A stretch of DNA of 64,000 bases from an uncultured Eubacteriales bacterium (lineage in GTDB: Bacteria > Bacillota > Clostridia > Peptostreptococcales > Anaerovoracaceae): contig UQNJ01000003.1 in the NCBI GenBank assembly GCA_900542295.1, positions 62,001 through 126,000 of the forward strand, given 5' to 3'. Below, in pieces: positions 42,055-49,836 of the stretch; position 1 is the stretch's first letter, and each line of letters begins with the position of its first letter. Under the pieces are notes generated by a model, which was not told the origin of the DNA, did not search any database, and worked only from the letters and a program-made list of their open reading frames with translations. The translations under genes were made by a program, and so were the position numbers.

Positions 42055-43206
42055 CTAAATACTGTGCTTTTTATATTTTCCTTCTGCAACAAGCTCTTCT
42101 ATATACTCGTCGATGAGCTGAATACCCTTTTCCAGTTCCTCTGCATGAGACAAAGAGAGACGGAATGTGTGCGGCAGATAGAAACAGTCTCCGTGGCATA
42201 TCAGAACGCCTTTGTTGTCTAAGAGGTCATCACAGAATTTTTCTGAATCAACATCGAGGTCATAATGAATAAGATATGTGGTACCGTAGGCATCTGCGTA
42301 CTGATGAAGATATTTGTGACCGTCAAGCCATTTGTCCACTATGGCCTTATTGTGTTCGACTATACTTCTGCTGCGCTCAAATATTTTGTCTGCGTGCTCG
42401 AGAGCAATTGCAAATATCCATTCATCAAACACACCGCCGCAGATGGAATCGTAAGACCGCCTGTTAAAAAGCTCCCATCTTGTATCGGGATCCTTGCATA
42501 TTATCCAGCCACATCTTGTGCCGGCCATGGAGTATATTTTGGATGAACTGCATGTCACTATAGATTTGTCGTAGATATCTGCCATGGAAGGCATGTATTC
42601 TTGTTTTAATCCTCTATACATCTCATCGCATACTATCCATGCATCGACCGATTTGGCAATATCGACAAGCTCTTGCATTTCTTTTAATTCAAGCAGCGAG
42701 CCTGTAGGATTGTTGGGATTTGTAAGCATTATCGCTTTTGTGTTTTTATCAACGGCATTTCTGACCTCATCAAGGCATAGCTTGTAGCCGTTTTCAGGCT
42801 TGAGATCTATTTCTCTTACTTCTGCTCCTATGGATTTGGGTATGGAATAATACTGCTGGTAGTTAGGCATTATGGAAATCACATTGTCTCCGGGCTCAAT
42901 CAGAGTATATACTACCGTGTTGTTGGCACCTGTTCCGCCGTGAACCAAAATGACATCCTCAGGAATAACCTGCTGATAAAGCTTTGCTACAGCACGGCGA
43001 AGCCTTGGCGTTCCGGCAAAGAATCCATAGCCGAGGTTCATTTTTTTTAGTTCTTCAAGAAAGTCGTCAAGGCTTTCTCCTGTAAGATCAAATAACTCCT
43101 CAACTGTCATAGGCAAAACACAGCTTCCGCCTAGATATATACGGTTTTTTGGACTGTTTGCAGCGGGGTTTAACCAATTTTCAAGTACAAATTCATCTAA
43201 TTTCAT
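42055..43206 (-). CDS. PLP-dependent class I/II aminotransferase
   Basis: A 383-residue fold-type I aminotransferase. Substrate-side and cofactor motifs are visible: GYGFFAGTPRLRRAVA, LTNPNNPTGSL, DEMYRG, and the PLP lysine in SSSKIYSMAGTRCGW with the arginine that binds the carboxylate near the C-terminus (TFRLSL). It resembles aspartate/aromatic aminotransferases; amino donor not certain. It is divergent from a PucR-type regulator which has another aminotransferase behind it, so both may be under the same control. Confidence 0.88.
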   Translation of the reverse strand: MKLDEFVLENWLNPAANSPKNRIYLGGSCVLPMTVEELFDLTGESLDDFLEELKKMNLGYGFFAGTPRLRRAVAKLYQQVIPEDVILVHGGTGANNTVVYTLIEPGDNVISIMPNYQQYYSIPKSIGAEVREIDLKPENGYKLCLDEVRNAVDKNTKAIMLTNPNNPTGSLLELKEMQELVDIAKSVDAWIVCDEMYRGLKQEYMPSMADIYDKSIVTCSSSKIYSMAGTRCGWIICKDPDTRWELFNRRSYDSICGGVFDEWIFAIALEHADKIFERSRSIVEHNKAIVDKWLDGHKYLHQYADAYGTTYLIHYDLDVDSEKFCDDLLDNKGVLICHGDCFYLPHTFRLSLSHAEELEKGIQLIDEYIEELVAEGKYKKHSI

Positions 43207-43298
43207 AAGTATTTCCTCTCTTAGTTAAGCATATCGTTTTTCTTAATTATATAATCTTATAATGTTTTATAAAATTACAATAAACTATGCAAAAATAT

Positions 43299-43328
43299 AA
43301 TTTCAATTAAAAGAAATTGTGCTATAAT
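43299..43328 (+). promoter_or_regulatory. Inverted repeat overlapping an extended -10 promoter before pucR-type gene
   Basis: AATTTC (43299-43304) and GAAATT (43313-43318) form a 6-bp inverted repeat with an 8-bp spacer. Directly downstream is TGCTATAAT, a perfect extended -10 (TATAAT at 43323-43328) with a poor -35. The repeat covers the -35 area in the divergent region, a good place for an activator or autoregulator. Confidence 0.5.
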
Positions 43329-43396
43329 ACAAAAATAACGAGGTTTATAAACAGCTCATAAGCTTTTATGCTTTAAATATGTATTCGGAGGCAAAA

Positions 43397-44581
43397 ATGA
43401 AAGTAACAGTTGAGGATATAAGTAATTTTCCGGAATTTTCAAGCCTTAAACTTATAGCAGGACAGGGCGGATTAAACAAGGTGGTAGAAAAATGTGGGAT
43501 TCTTGATTACGAATTTGTCGACGGCGTAAGAGAAAAATGGTACAGCACCAATTTCAGAGATGAAAACATGATAGTGATGACCAGCTTTTTATATGCTAAA
43601 GATAATGAGTATCTGATAATGGATGCGGTTAAAAATCTGGCATCTCGAAAGTGCAGCGGTTTAATAATAAAAAATATATTTCGCCTGCCTATACATGAAA
43701 ATGTCATAAGATATGCCGACACCATGAATTTTCCTATACTGATAATAGAAAACAACAATATACATTTTGAAGATCTTATAGTAATTATCAGCGAGAGGAT
43801 AAAACATTACGAATTGCTTCACTACAGGGAGAGCAAGGTAGATGAAATATTAAGGAGCGGAAGCGACCATCAGATGTGCGAGAGGATAGCCTATGATATA
43901 AATCCCACATTCAAAACAGATATGATTGCTTTTTTCTTCAAAGCAAAAGGTGTATTTGGAGCAGAAGATTATCTTGAAATAGAAAAGATTGCGGAAAAAA
44001 GCGATATTTTAACTGCTTCTGATTCTCTGTTCTATTATAAAGATGGTTTTTTTGTGGTTCGCTCAAGCGACATGTTTACAACTGTAGACGCAGCAAAACT
44101 GAGCAGCCCGGTTATTGATATTTTCCGTGATATTCTTGATGACTTCAGCGTAGGAGTCAGTGCAGTACACCATCTGCTATGGCAGATTAAAAATTGCTTC
44201 GAGGAGAGCAGGTATGCAGCATCACTGAACAAGAACGGCGATTCGGACTATATGCTTTATAAAGATATGGGGATATATAAAGTGATTCTTCCTTATTGCA
44301 GTGACCCCGTTATGCGTGATTTTTGCCGTGAGTACCTTAAACCCCTTGAAGATTATGACCTTGAGACTAAGGGAAATCTTCTGAAAACAGCCGTGGCTTA
44401 TGTCATGAATGATGGAGATATACAGAAAACAGCAGATTCAATGGCACAGCACAAAAATACTATAAGATACAGGCTCAAAAACATAAACAATATCATGGGA
44501 ATAAATGTTTTTGAAGCAAAAAATTATGAAATACTTTCATTTGCAGTAAGAATATTCACTTGCAACGATGAAATTATTTAA
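43397..44581 (+). CDS. PucR family transcriptional regulator
   Basis: A 394-residue regulator with an N-terminal PucR-type sensory domain (about 1-125; VEDISNFPEFSSLKLIAGQGGLNK) and a C-terminal helix-turn-helix of the PucR/CdaR type (about 335-390; DIQKTADSMAQHKNTIRYRL). Such proteins usually activate amino acid, purine or sugar diacid catabolic genes. Start 43397 has CGGAGGC 6 bases upstream; an in-frame ATG at 43379 lacks one. An aminotransferase follows 33 bp later on the same strand and another is divergent, so amino acid catabolism is the likely target. Confidence 0.85.
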   Translation: MKVTVEDISNFPEFSSLKLIAGQGGLNKVVEKCGILDYEFVDGVREKWYSTNFRDENMIVMTSFLYAKDNEYLIMDAVKNLASRKCSGLIIKNIFRLPIHENVIRYADTMNFPILIIENNNIHFEDLIVIISERIKHYELLHYRESKVDEILRSGSDHQMCERIAYDINPTFKTDMIAFFFKAKGVFGAEDYLEIEKIAEKSDILTASDSLFYYKDGFFVVRSSDMFTTVDAAKLSSPVIDIFRDILDDFSVGVSAVHHLLWQIKNCFEESRYAASLNKNGDSDYMLYKDMGIYKVILPYCSDPVMRDFCREYLKPLEDYDLETKGNLLKTAVAYVMNDGDIQKTADSMAQHKNTIRYRLKNINNIMGINVFEAKNYEILSFAVRIFTCNDEII

Positions 44582-44614
44582 TTAAATGTTGACAACAATT
44601 TTGGAGGATATGAT

Positions 44615-45778
44615 ATGAAACACCGTTTTATTTCAAAAAAATATTGGAAAGAGACAGGAACACCGTTTGGGAGTACCAACGAAAAAGCAGCTTCTTTCAG
44701 TGATTGCATTAACCTGAGCATAGGTGACCCCGATCTTATTACAGATAAAATAATAACAGAAGGAGCATATCGTGACGCATTGAAAGGTCATACAAGATAT
44801 ACCAACATGTACGGAGATCCTGAACTGAGAGAAGAAATCAGGAATTTCTATAAAGAAGAATATAATATAAACATAAAAGAAGATGAAGTAATAGTTACAG
44901 CTTCAGGGCTCATTGCTATGTACAGTGTATTGCAGGCCATACTTGATCCGGGAGACGAGGTAATAATACAGGCGCCTTTTTTCACTCCTTATACTTCACA
45001 GGTGAAGATGGCAGGCGGGGTTCCCGTTGAACTTGATACATATGAAGAAGATGATTTTCAGATAGACCCAAATCGTCTTGAAAGACTTATAAATGAGAGA
45101 ACAAAGGCTATTATAATTAACACACCGTCTAATCCTTCCGGCAGCTGTTTGTCCGAAAGTACAATGAAAAAACTTGCTGAGATTGCTGAGAAACATGATC
45201 TTATAGTTATTGCAGATGATATATACACATCTTACAGTTTTGAAGCTGATTTTGTGCCTTTTATGTCTATGCCTTCCATGAAAGAAAGAACTATTACCAT
45301 AAACTCATTTTCAAAGAACTTTATAATGACGGGATGGAGAGTGGGAAACATTATAGCACCGTCATACATAATAAAGGTTTTAAAGGACATGAGCGAGAAT
45401 ATAATTTATTCTGCTCCTGCACCATCTCAGCGTGCTGCAATATATGCTCTACGAAACAGAAAAGAAATTCAGCCGCCTATTATACAGGAGTATAAAAAAA
45501 GAATGGACTATGCAGCTGAAAGAGTGAACGAAATTCCATGGATGAGTGTTGCAATGCCGCCAAAGGGAAGTTTTTATCTTTTCATAAATATCAAGAAAAG
45601 CGGTCTTTTAAGTGCAGAAGCGGCAGATATGATACTTGACAAGGCCCATGTGCTTCTGCTGCCCGGAAACGCTTTCGGAAAATGCGGAGAGGGTTACTTA
45701 AGACTTGCATGCACGGTTGGAATCGATAAGCTTAAAGAAGCTTTTGACAGAATTGAAAAAATTTCTCTTGACAAATAG
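44615..45778 (+). CDS. PLP-dependent class I/II aminotransferase
   Basis: A 387-residue fold-type I aminotransferase. Motifs: INTPSNPSGSCL, ADDIYTSY, the PLP lysine in NSFSKNFIMTGWRVGN, and the carboxylate-binding arginine in YLRLACT. Closest in pattern to the aspartate/aromatic aminotransferase group (AspC/PatA-like). TTGGAGGA precedes the ATG. Probably co-transcribed with the PucR-type gene. It is not a close copy of the divergent aminotransferase, so this is not a local duplication. Confidence 0.88.
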   Translation: MKHRFISKKYWKETGTPFGSTNEKAASFSDCINLSIGDPDLITDKIITEGAYRDALKGHTRYTNMYGDPELREEIRNFYKEEYNINIKEDEVIVTASGLIAMYSVLQAILDPGDEVIIQAPFFTPYTSQVKMAGGVPVELDTYEEDDFQIDPNRLERLINERTKAIIINTPSNPSGSCLSESTMKKLAEIAEKHDLIVIADDIYTSYSFEADFVPFMSMPSMKERTITINSFSKNFIMTGWRVGNIIAPSYIIKVLKDMSENIIYSAPAPSQRAAIYALRNRKEIQPPIIQEYKKRMDYAAERVNEIPWMSVAMPPKGSFYLFINIKKSGLLSAEAADMILDKAHVLLLPGNAFGKCGEGYLRLACTVGIDKLKEAFDRIEKISLDK

Positions 45779-45800
45779 GCGAAGAAAAGATAATATAAAT

Positions 45801-45822
45801 TTAAGAATAGGAACCATTCTTA
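45801..45822. promoter_or_regulatory. Candidate Fur/PerR-type operator before the Fur-family gene
   Basis: TTAAGAAT (45801-45808) and ATTCTTAA (45815-45822) form a perfect 8-bp inverted repeat with a 7-bp spacer, 17 bp before the regulator ATG. AT-rich dyads of this kind are bound by Fur and PerR proteins (consensus 7-1-7). Autoregulation of the perR-rubrerythrin unit is the obvious reading. Confidence 0.5.
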
Positions 45823-45838
45823 AAAATAAGGAGGGTGT

Positions 45839-46204
45839 ATGACAAAACAGAGGAAGCTGGTGTTGTCTATAGTTGAGAACTCTCACAGACACCCATCAGC
45901 CGAAGAAATTTTTTTTGAAGCAAAAGAAAGCATGCCCAGCATCGCTCTGGGCACAGTATACAGAAATCTTAATGCTCTCCATGAGGAAGGCAAAATAAGA
46001 AAAATAACTTTACCCGGCGCTTCGGACAGATATGATAAGGCTATGATACCGCATGATCATCTTATTTGTGAGAAATGCGGACAGATAAAGGATATCTGTC
46101 TCGACGGGGTGGAAGAGGCATTATCAAGGTCTGCAAAATGTCAGATTGCACGATATGAGCTAAATGGATACTATGTTTGTGATGAGTGCCGATCTAATCA
46201 ATAA
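45839..46204 (+). CDS. perR: Fur family regulator (PerR-like)
   Basis: A 121-residue metal-dependent repressor. The winged helix starts at once (MTKQRKLVLSIVENSHRHPSAEEIF, recognition helix LGTVYRNLNAL), then the dimer domain with metal-site histidines (PHDHLIC) and two CxxC pairs (CEKCG, CDECR) for structural zinc. It is a little shorter than usual at the N-terminus. The gene directly precedes rubrerythrin, which is the standard PerR neighbourhood in anaerobes, so I favour peroxide sensing over iron sensing. GAGGGTGT precedes the ATG. Confidence 0.82.
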   Translation: MTKQRKLVLSIVENSHRHPSAEEIFFEAKESMPSIALGTVYRNLNALHEEGKIRKITLPGASDRYDKAMIPHDHLICEKCGQIKDICLDGVEEALSRSAKCQIARYELNGYYVCDECRSNQ

Positions 46205-46215
46205 GGAGGAAAAAA

Positions 46216-46752
46216 ATGAAAGAATTAAAAGGAACTAAAACAGAAGCTAACTTAATGACTGCATTTGCAGGAGAGTCACAGGCGAGAAACAAATATACAT
46301 ATTTCGCAAGCGTTGCAAAGAAAGAAGGATACGAACAGATTGCCGCAATTTTCCAGAAAACGGCAGATAACGAAAAGGAACATGCAAAGATGTGGTTTAA
46401 GGCTCTCGGCGAGCTGGGAAACACTGCTCAGAATCTTCTTGCAGCAGCAGAAGGCGAAAACTACGAGTGGACAGATATGTACGCTCAGTTTGCAAAGGAA
46501 GCAAAGGAAGAAGGCTTTGACACTCTGGCAGCACAGTTTGAAATGGTAGGCGAAGTTGAAAAGCATCATGAGGAAAGATACAGAGCTTTGCTGAATAATG
46601 TTGAGATGAAGGCTGTATTTGAAAAAGCAGACGAAACAATGTGGGAATGCAGAAACTGCGGACATCTTGTAATGGGAAAGAAAGCCCCTGAAGTCTGCCC
46701 TGTATGCGCACATCCACAGAGCTTCTTTGAAGTAAGATGCGAAAATTATTAG
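46216..46752 (+). CDS. rbr: Rubrerythrin
   Basis: A 178-residue peroxide reductase. The ferritin-like diiron domain (about 1-135) has the expected glutamates in AGESQARNKY and DNEKEHAKMW and repeats this in the second half (EVEKHHEERYR). The rubredoxin domain at the C-terminus has CRNCG and CPVCAHP. It detoxifies hydrogen peroxide with electrons from NADH through rubredoxin. GGAGGAAA ribosome binding site; 11 bp after the PerR-like gene. Confidence 0.96.
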   Translation: MKELKGTKTEANLMTAFAGESQARNKYTYFASVAKKEGYEQIAAIFQKTADNEKEHAKMWFKALGELGNTAQNLLAAAEGENYEWTDMYAQFAKEAKEEGFDTLAAQFEMVGEVEKHHEERYRALLNNVEMKAVFEKADETMWECRNCGHLVMGKKAPEVCPVCAHPQSFFEVRCENY

Positions 46753-46807
46753 AAATACGGCGAATATTCAGTTCCGTGTTTTAAACAAAACAAATAGAAA
46801 TAAAAAG

Positions 46808-46847
46808 AGCGCTTTGACGGCCGCCGGCTTGATAAGCGTCTTTTTTT
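46808..46847 (+). terminator. Terminator after rubrerythrin
   Basis: GCGCTT pairs with AAGCGT around a GC-rich inner hairpin (GGCC...CCGG), followed by seven T residues. Confidence 0.7.
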
Positions 46848-46892
46848 GCGTTAAGGGTAACGAAACTGCAAAATTTGTTATATATAAATAAC

Positions 46893-46920
46893 TTTACAAG
46901 AAAAGTTCAAAGTGTATAAT
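46893..46920 (+). promoter_or_regulatory. Sigma-A-type promoter for the sigma-54 activator gene
   Basis: TTTACA (46893-46898), 16-bp spacer, TATAAT (46915-46920). The start codon lies about 98 bp downstream, leaving a long leader with no recognised riboswitch. Confidence 0.6.
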
Positions 46921-47018
46921 ATATTTAAAAACGGCGCTACTTAATATGGAGCCTCGGCAGACATAATACTGAATACAGTTTTAAATTAAGAGAAAAGAAA
47001 GCAGAGGATAAATAACAG

Positions 47019-48602
47019 ATGCTTACAATCAGAGACTTGATGAATCCAAATATAAAAAACAAAGAATCACAGATAGAGCTGGAAGAAAGCCTCTATTTAA
47101 AGGATATAGACTTGTCTGTTTTCAATTCCATACACAGTGAATATGTCAATGTAACAGATAAAGAAGGAAAACCGGTCGGCGCAGTTAAGACAGAAAGACT
47201 TGTGTACCTCATAAGTAAACAAAAAGAAAACTCTTTTATTCAGATACTTGATACTATGGATGCCGGACTTGTAATAATAGACAGGGACAGTCGTATATTT
47301 TATGTGAATCCGGCATATGGCAAGATATTGGATATAAACATAAGTAAAATATTGGGCAGATATTTGAGTATAGTAGAACCTGAAGCAGCCCTGCTTGATG
47401 TTCTGAAAACAGGAGAAGGTCAGAAAATAAAGAATAAACTTATAAAGTCACTTAACCGGTATGTAGATATAAGCACTCATGCTCTTGTCAGCAGTGGTGA
47501 AATGGTAGGAGCATACTCTATATTCACAGATGTTACCAAAGAAAACAGGCTCAACAAAGAAATTAAAAAAATGTCAGCAGTGGCAGAAGAATATAATCAA
47601 CAGATTCAGGCGAAGCAGTTTCTTGAAGAAAACCATATAATCGGCGAAAGTAAAACATATATTAACTGTGTCAACAAGGCACTGAAAGTTGCAAATACAG
47701 ACACTATGGTTTTGCTTAGAGGGGAAAACGGAACAGGAAAAGAAGTGCTGGTAAATCTTATCAAAAGTCATTGTGCCAGAAAGGACAGACCTTTTATAAC
47801 AATAAACTGTTCAGCAATACCGGATTCACTTATAGAAAGTGAGCTTTTCGGATATGAAGAAGGAGCATTCACAGGTGCCTCAAAGGGCGGTCGGCTTGGA
47901 AAATTTCAACTTGCAGACGGAGGAACGCTTTTCTTAGACGAGATAGGTGACATGCCGTATACTATGCAGGCGAAACTTTTAAGAGTTCTTCAGGAAGGAG
48001 AGATAGATAAGGTAGGAAGACAAAAAAATATACCTATAGATGTAAGAGTAATAGCGGCCACCAACAGACCTCTTGAGGAGATGGTCAAAAAAGGTGAATT
48101 TCGTGAAGACCTGTATTACAGGCTTAATGTCGTTACTATCAATATACCTCCTCTCAGAGAAAGGGATAATGATATTCTGCTTTTAACAGATTATTTTTTT
48201 GAAAAATATCAAAATAAATACAAGAGAAAATTGAGAATAGACAGAAGTGTATATCAGACTTTCAGTACATACTATTGGCCGGGAAATGTCAGAGAACTGA
48301 AAAATACAATAGAAAGTATGGTTATACTCTGTGATAACGATATAGTTACTCTAAAGGATATACCGGAAAGAATAAGAGGCAGACATGAAGAAATACAAAA
48401 ATCCGTAATAAATGAAACCCGGGATTTTAATTTTGCTGAGGGAACTACTTTGAAAAAAGAAGTGGAAAATTTTGAAAAGAACTTTATTGCGGCAGCGGTT
48501 AAGAATTCGCAGGGTGATAGGAACCGCGCAATGGAACTGCTGGGTCTTACGAAAAGAACATTCTACAGAAAAATTGCCAATTATGGCATTAAAATTAAAT
48601 AG
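47019..48602 (+). CDS. Sigma-54-dependent transcriptional activator with PAS domain
   Basis: A 527-residue enhancer-binding protein. The N-terminal part (about 1-70) has a CBS-like strand-helix pattern, then a PAS domain (about 75-185; LDTMDAGLVIIDRDSRIFYVNPAYGKIL in two blocks), a linker helix, and an AAA+ domain with Walker A GENGTGKE (235-242), the sigma-54 contact loop GAFTGA (282-287) and the arginine-finger region. The C-terminal Fis-type helix-turn-helix ends at the last residue (NRAMELLGLTKRTFYRKI). It is the only regulator near the catabolic cluster downstream, whose promoter is of the -24/-12 type, so it is the probable local activator. The PAS domain may bind the pathway substrate or intermediate. 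Its stop codon lies in the first of two palindromic sites. Confidence 0.93.
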   Translation: MLTIRDLMNPNIKNKESQIELEESLYLKDIDLSVFNSIHSEYVNVTDKEGKPVGAVKTERLVYLISKQKENSFIQILDTMDAGLVIIDRDSRIFYVNPAYGKILDINISKILGRYLSIVEPEAALLDVLKTGEGQKIKNKLIKSLNRYVDISTHALVSSGEMVGAYSIFTDVTKENRLNKEIKKMSAVAEEYNQQIQAKQFLEENHIIGESKTYINCVNKALKVANTDTMVLLRGENGTGKEVLVNLIKSHCARKDRPFITINCSAIPDSLIESELFGYEEGAFTGASKGGRLGKFQLADGGTLFLDEIGDMPYTMQAKLLRVLQEGEIDKVGRQKNIPIDVRVIAATNRPLEEMVKKGEFREDLYYRLNVVTINIPPLRERDNDILLLTDYFFEKYQNKYKRKLRIDRSVYQTFSTYYWPGNVRELKNTIESMVILCDNDIVTLKDIPERIRGRHEEIQKSVINETRDFNFAEGTTLKKEVENFEKNFIAAAVKNSQGDRNRAMELLGLTKRTFYRKIANYGIKIK

Positions 48603-48650
48603 TGACATAAATGGCACGAAAAAGTCACGAAATAGTGACATAAATGGCAC
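48602..48650. promoter_or_regulatory. Paired palindromic upstream activator sites
   Basis: GTGACATAAATGGCAC occurs twice, at 48602-48617 and 48635-48650, identical and 33 bp apart (about three helical turns, same face of DNA). Each is a dyad GTG-CAT..ATG-CAC. A half site GTCAC lies between (48624-48628). They are about 117-165 bp upstream of the -24 element, the usual distance for sigma-54 enhancer sites. Confidence 0.8.
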
Positions 48651-48674
48651 AATAGTGTAAAGACATAAGTAAAA

Positions 48675-48703
48675 GGCATCAACTAATTGTTGGTGCCTTT
48701 TTT
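48675..48703 (+). terminator. Terminator of the sigma-54 activator gene
   Basis: Stem GGCATCAAC / GTTGGTGCC (48675-48683 with 48689-48697; one wobble), 5-nt loop and six T residues. It insulates the activator transcript from the operon promoter. Confidence 0.85.
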
Positions 48704-48766
48704 GTTGTCTGTAAAACTCGTTGAAATTTCAATGGTCAGAAGACTAAAAAAGAAATAGAAAGCAGT

Positions 48767-48782
48767 TTGGCACAGTAATTGC
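48767..48782 (+). promoter_or_regulatory. Sigma-54 (-24/-12) promoter of the catabolic cluster
   Basis: TTGGCACAGTAATTGC matches the RpoN consensus TTGGCAC-N5-TTGC at every conserved position, with correct GG-to-GC spacing. The first gene starts 61 bp downstream. Paired palindromes upstream and an enhancer-binding protein gene next door complete the control unit. Confidence 0.88.
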
Positions 48783-48842
48783 GTTTTGAATATGTATAAG
48801 AGAAATTCGGAAGCAAAAGATATAAATGAGAGAGGTATATAA

Positions 48843-49811
48843 GTGAACGATAAATTACCTAAGAAAGTAGAAATCTGGGATGTGACTCTTCGGGACGGAT
48901 TTCAGCATGAAGAAATATTTATCCCAACAGAAGCAAAGATATGGATTGCAAATAAACTGATTGAAGCCGGATTCAAAAAAATAGAGGTAGGAACATTCAG
49001 CCATATCAAATATGTTCCGCAATTCAAAGACATACTGGATCTGCTCAGAGGTCTTCCGAATAAAGAAGACCTTGAATATACGGTGCTTGCGTTAAACAGC
49101 AAAGCTTGTGAGAGAGTAGCCGAGGCTCTTGAGGCGGGAATCAAAATCGACCGGGTACTTTGCGGACAGCTTGCAACAAGTGAAGCATATGCGAGAAAAA
49201 ACATGAACAGAACACATGAAGAGCTCTTTGAGGAGGCAGAAAAAAATGTCAAATTCCTACATAACATAGGAGTTAAAAAGGTTTTTGCCAATATTGGCAC
49301 AATCTTCGGATGCCCTGTGCAGGGAGAAGTGCCTATAGAGAGGGCATATGAATTTGTAGACAGAGCCTTTGACATTGGATTTGACGAAATAGAACATTCT
49401 GATCCGGATGGTATTGCAACACCTAATGCAGTGTTTGAATATTTTTCAAAGGTGCTGGAGAAATATCCAGACACAAATATGCATTCTTTTCATGCACATG
49501 ATATAAGAGGCATGGGACTGGCATCATATTATGCAGCAATGCAGGCAGGTATAAGCGTGTTCGATACCTCGGTGGGAGGAATAGGCGGTCAGGTGGCCAA
49601 CATAGTAGATAACATACCGGTCAAAGGCACGGGGGAATATTATTTCGAAGCCGGCAGAACAGGTCTCGTGGAAACCTGCGACTTTGTAACGATGCTCAAC
49701 AACATGAATATCAAGACAGGAATAGATGAAAAGGCATGTTACAAGATTGAAAACATGGTAGGCAAGATCCTGGGAAGAAAGTTAGATTCATTTACAAGCG
49801 TTATAAGATAA
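48843..49811 (+). CDS. HMG-CoA-lyase-like (DRE-TIM) enzyme, first gene of cluster
   Basis: A 322-residue TIM-barrel lyase of the HMGL-like family. Metal-site features: Arg17-Asp18 in TLRDGFQHEE, FGCP at 155-158 as in HMG-CoA lyases, and the histidines of FHAHD (217, 219). In true HMG-CoA lyase a catalytic cysteine follows the loop GLGG (GGCP); here the loop is GGIGGQVANIVDN, with Gln250 in that place, and it is longer. So the enzyme may cleave HMG-CoA by a variant mechanism, or act on another 3-hydroxy-3-methyl acid. The next gene is a degradative HMG-CoA reductase, the same pair as mvaB-mvaA of Pseudomonas mevalonii. GTG start with GAGAGAGG upstream, right after the sigma-54 promoter. Confidence 0.78.
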   Translation: MNDKLPKKVEIWDVTLRDGFQHEEIFIPTEAKIWIANKLIEAGFKKIEVGTFSHIKYVPQFKDILDLLRGLPNKEDLEYTVLALNSKACERVAEALEAGIKIDRVLCGQLATSEAYARKNMNRTHEELFEEAEKNVKFLHNIGVKKVFANIGTIFGCPVQGEVPIERAYEFVDRAFDIGFDEIEHSDPDGIATPNAVFEYFSKVLEKYPDTNMHSFHAHDIRGMGLASYYAAMQAGISVFDTSVGGIGGQVANIVDNIPVKGTGEYYFEAGRTGLVETCDFVTMLNNMNIKTGIDEKACYKIENMVGKILGRKLDSFTSVIR

Positions 49812-49836
49812 AAAGAAAGGAAGGTATATTGTAAAA

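Noticed and set aside
46276..46713. Two long minus-strand ORFs opposite rubrerythrin
   Set aside because: Rubrerythrin has all metal ligands; the antisense frames show no family pattern.
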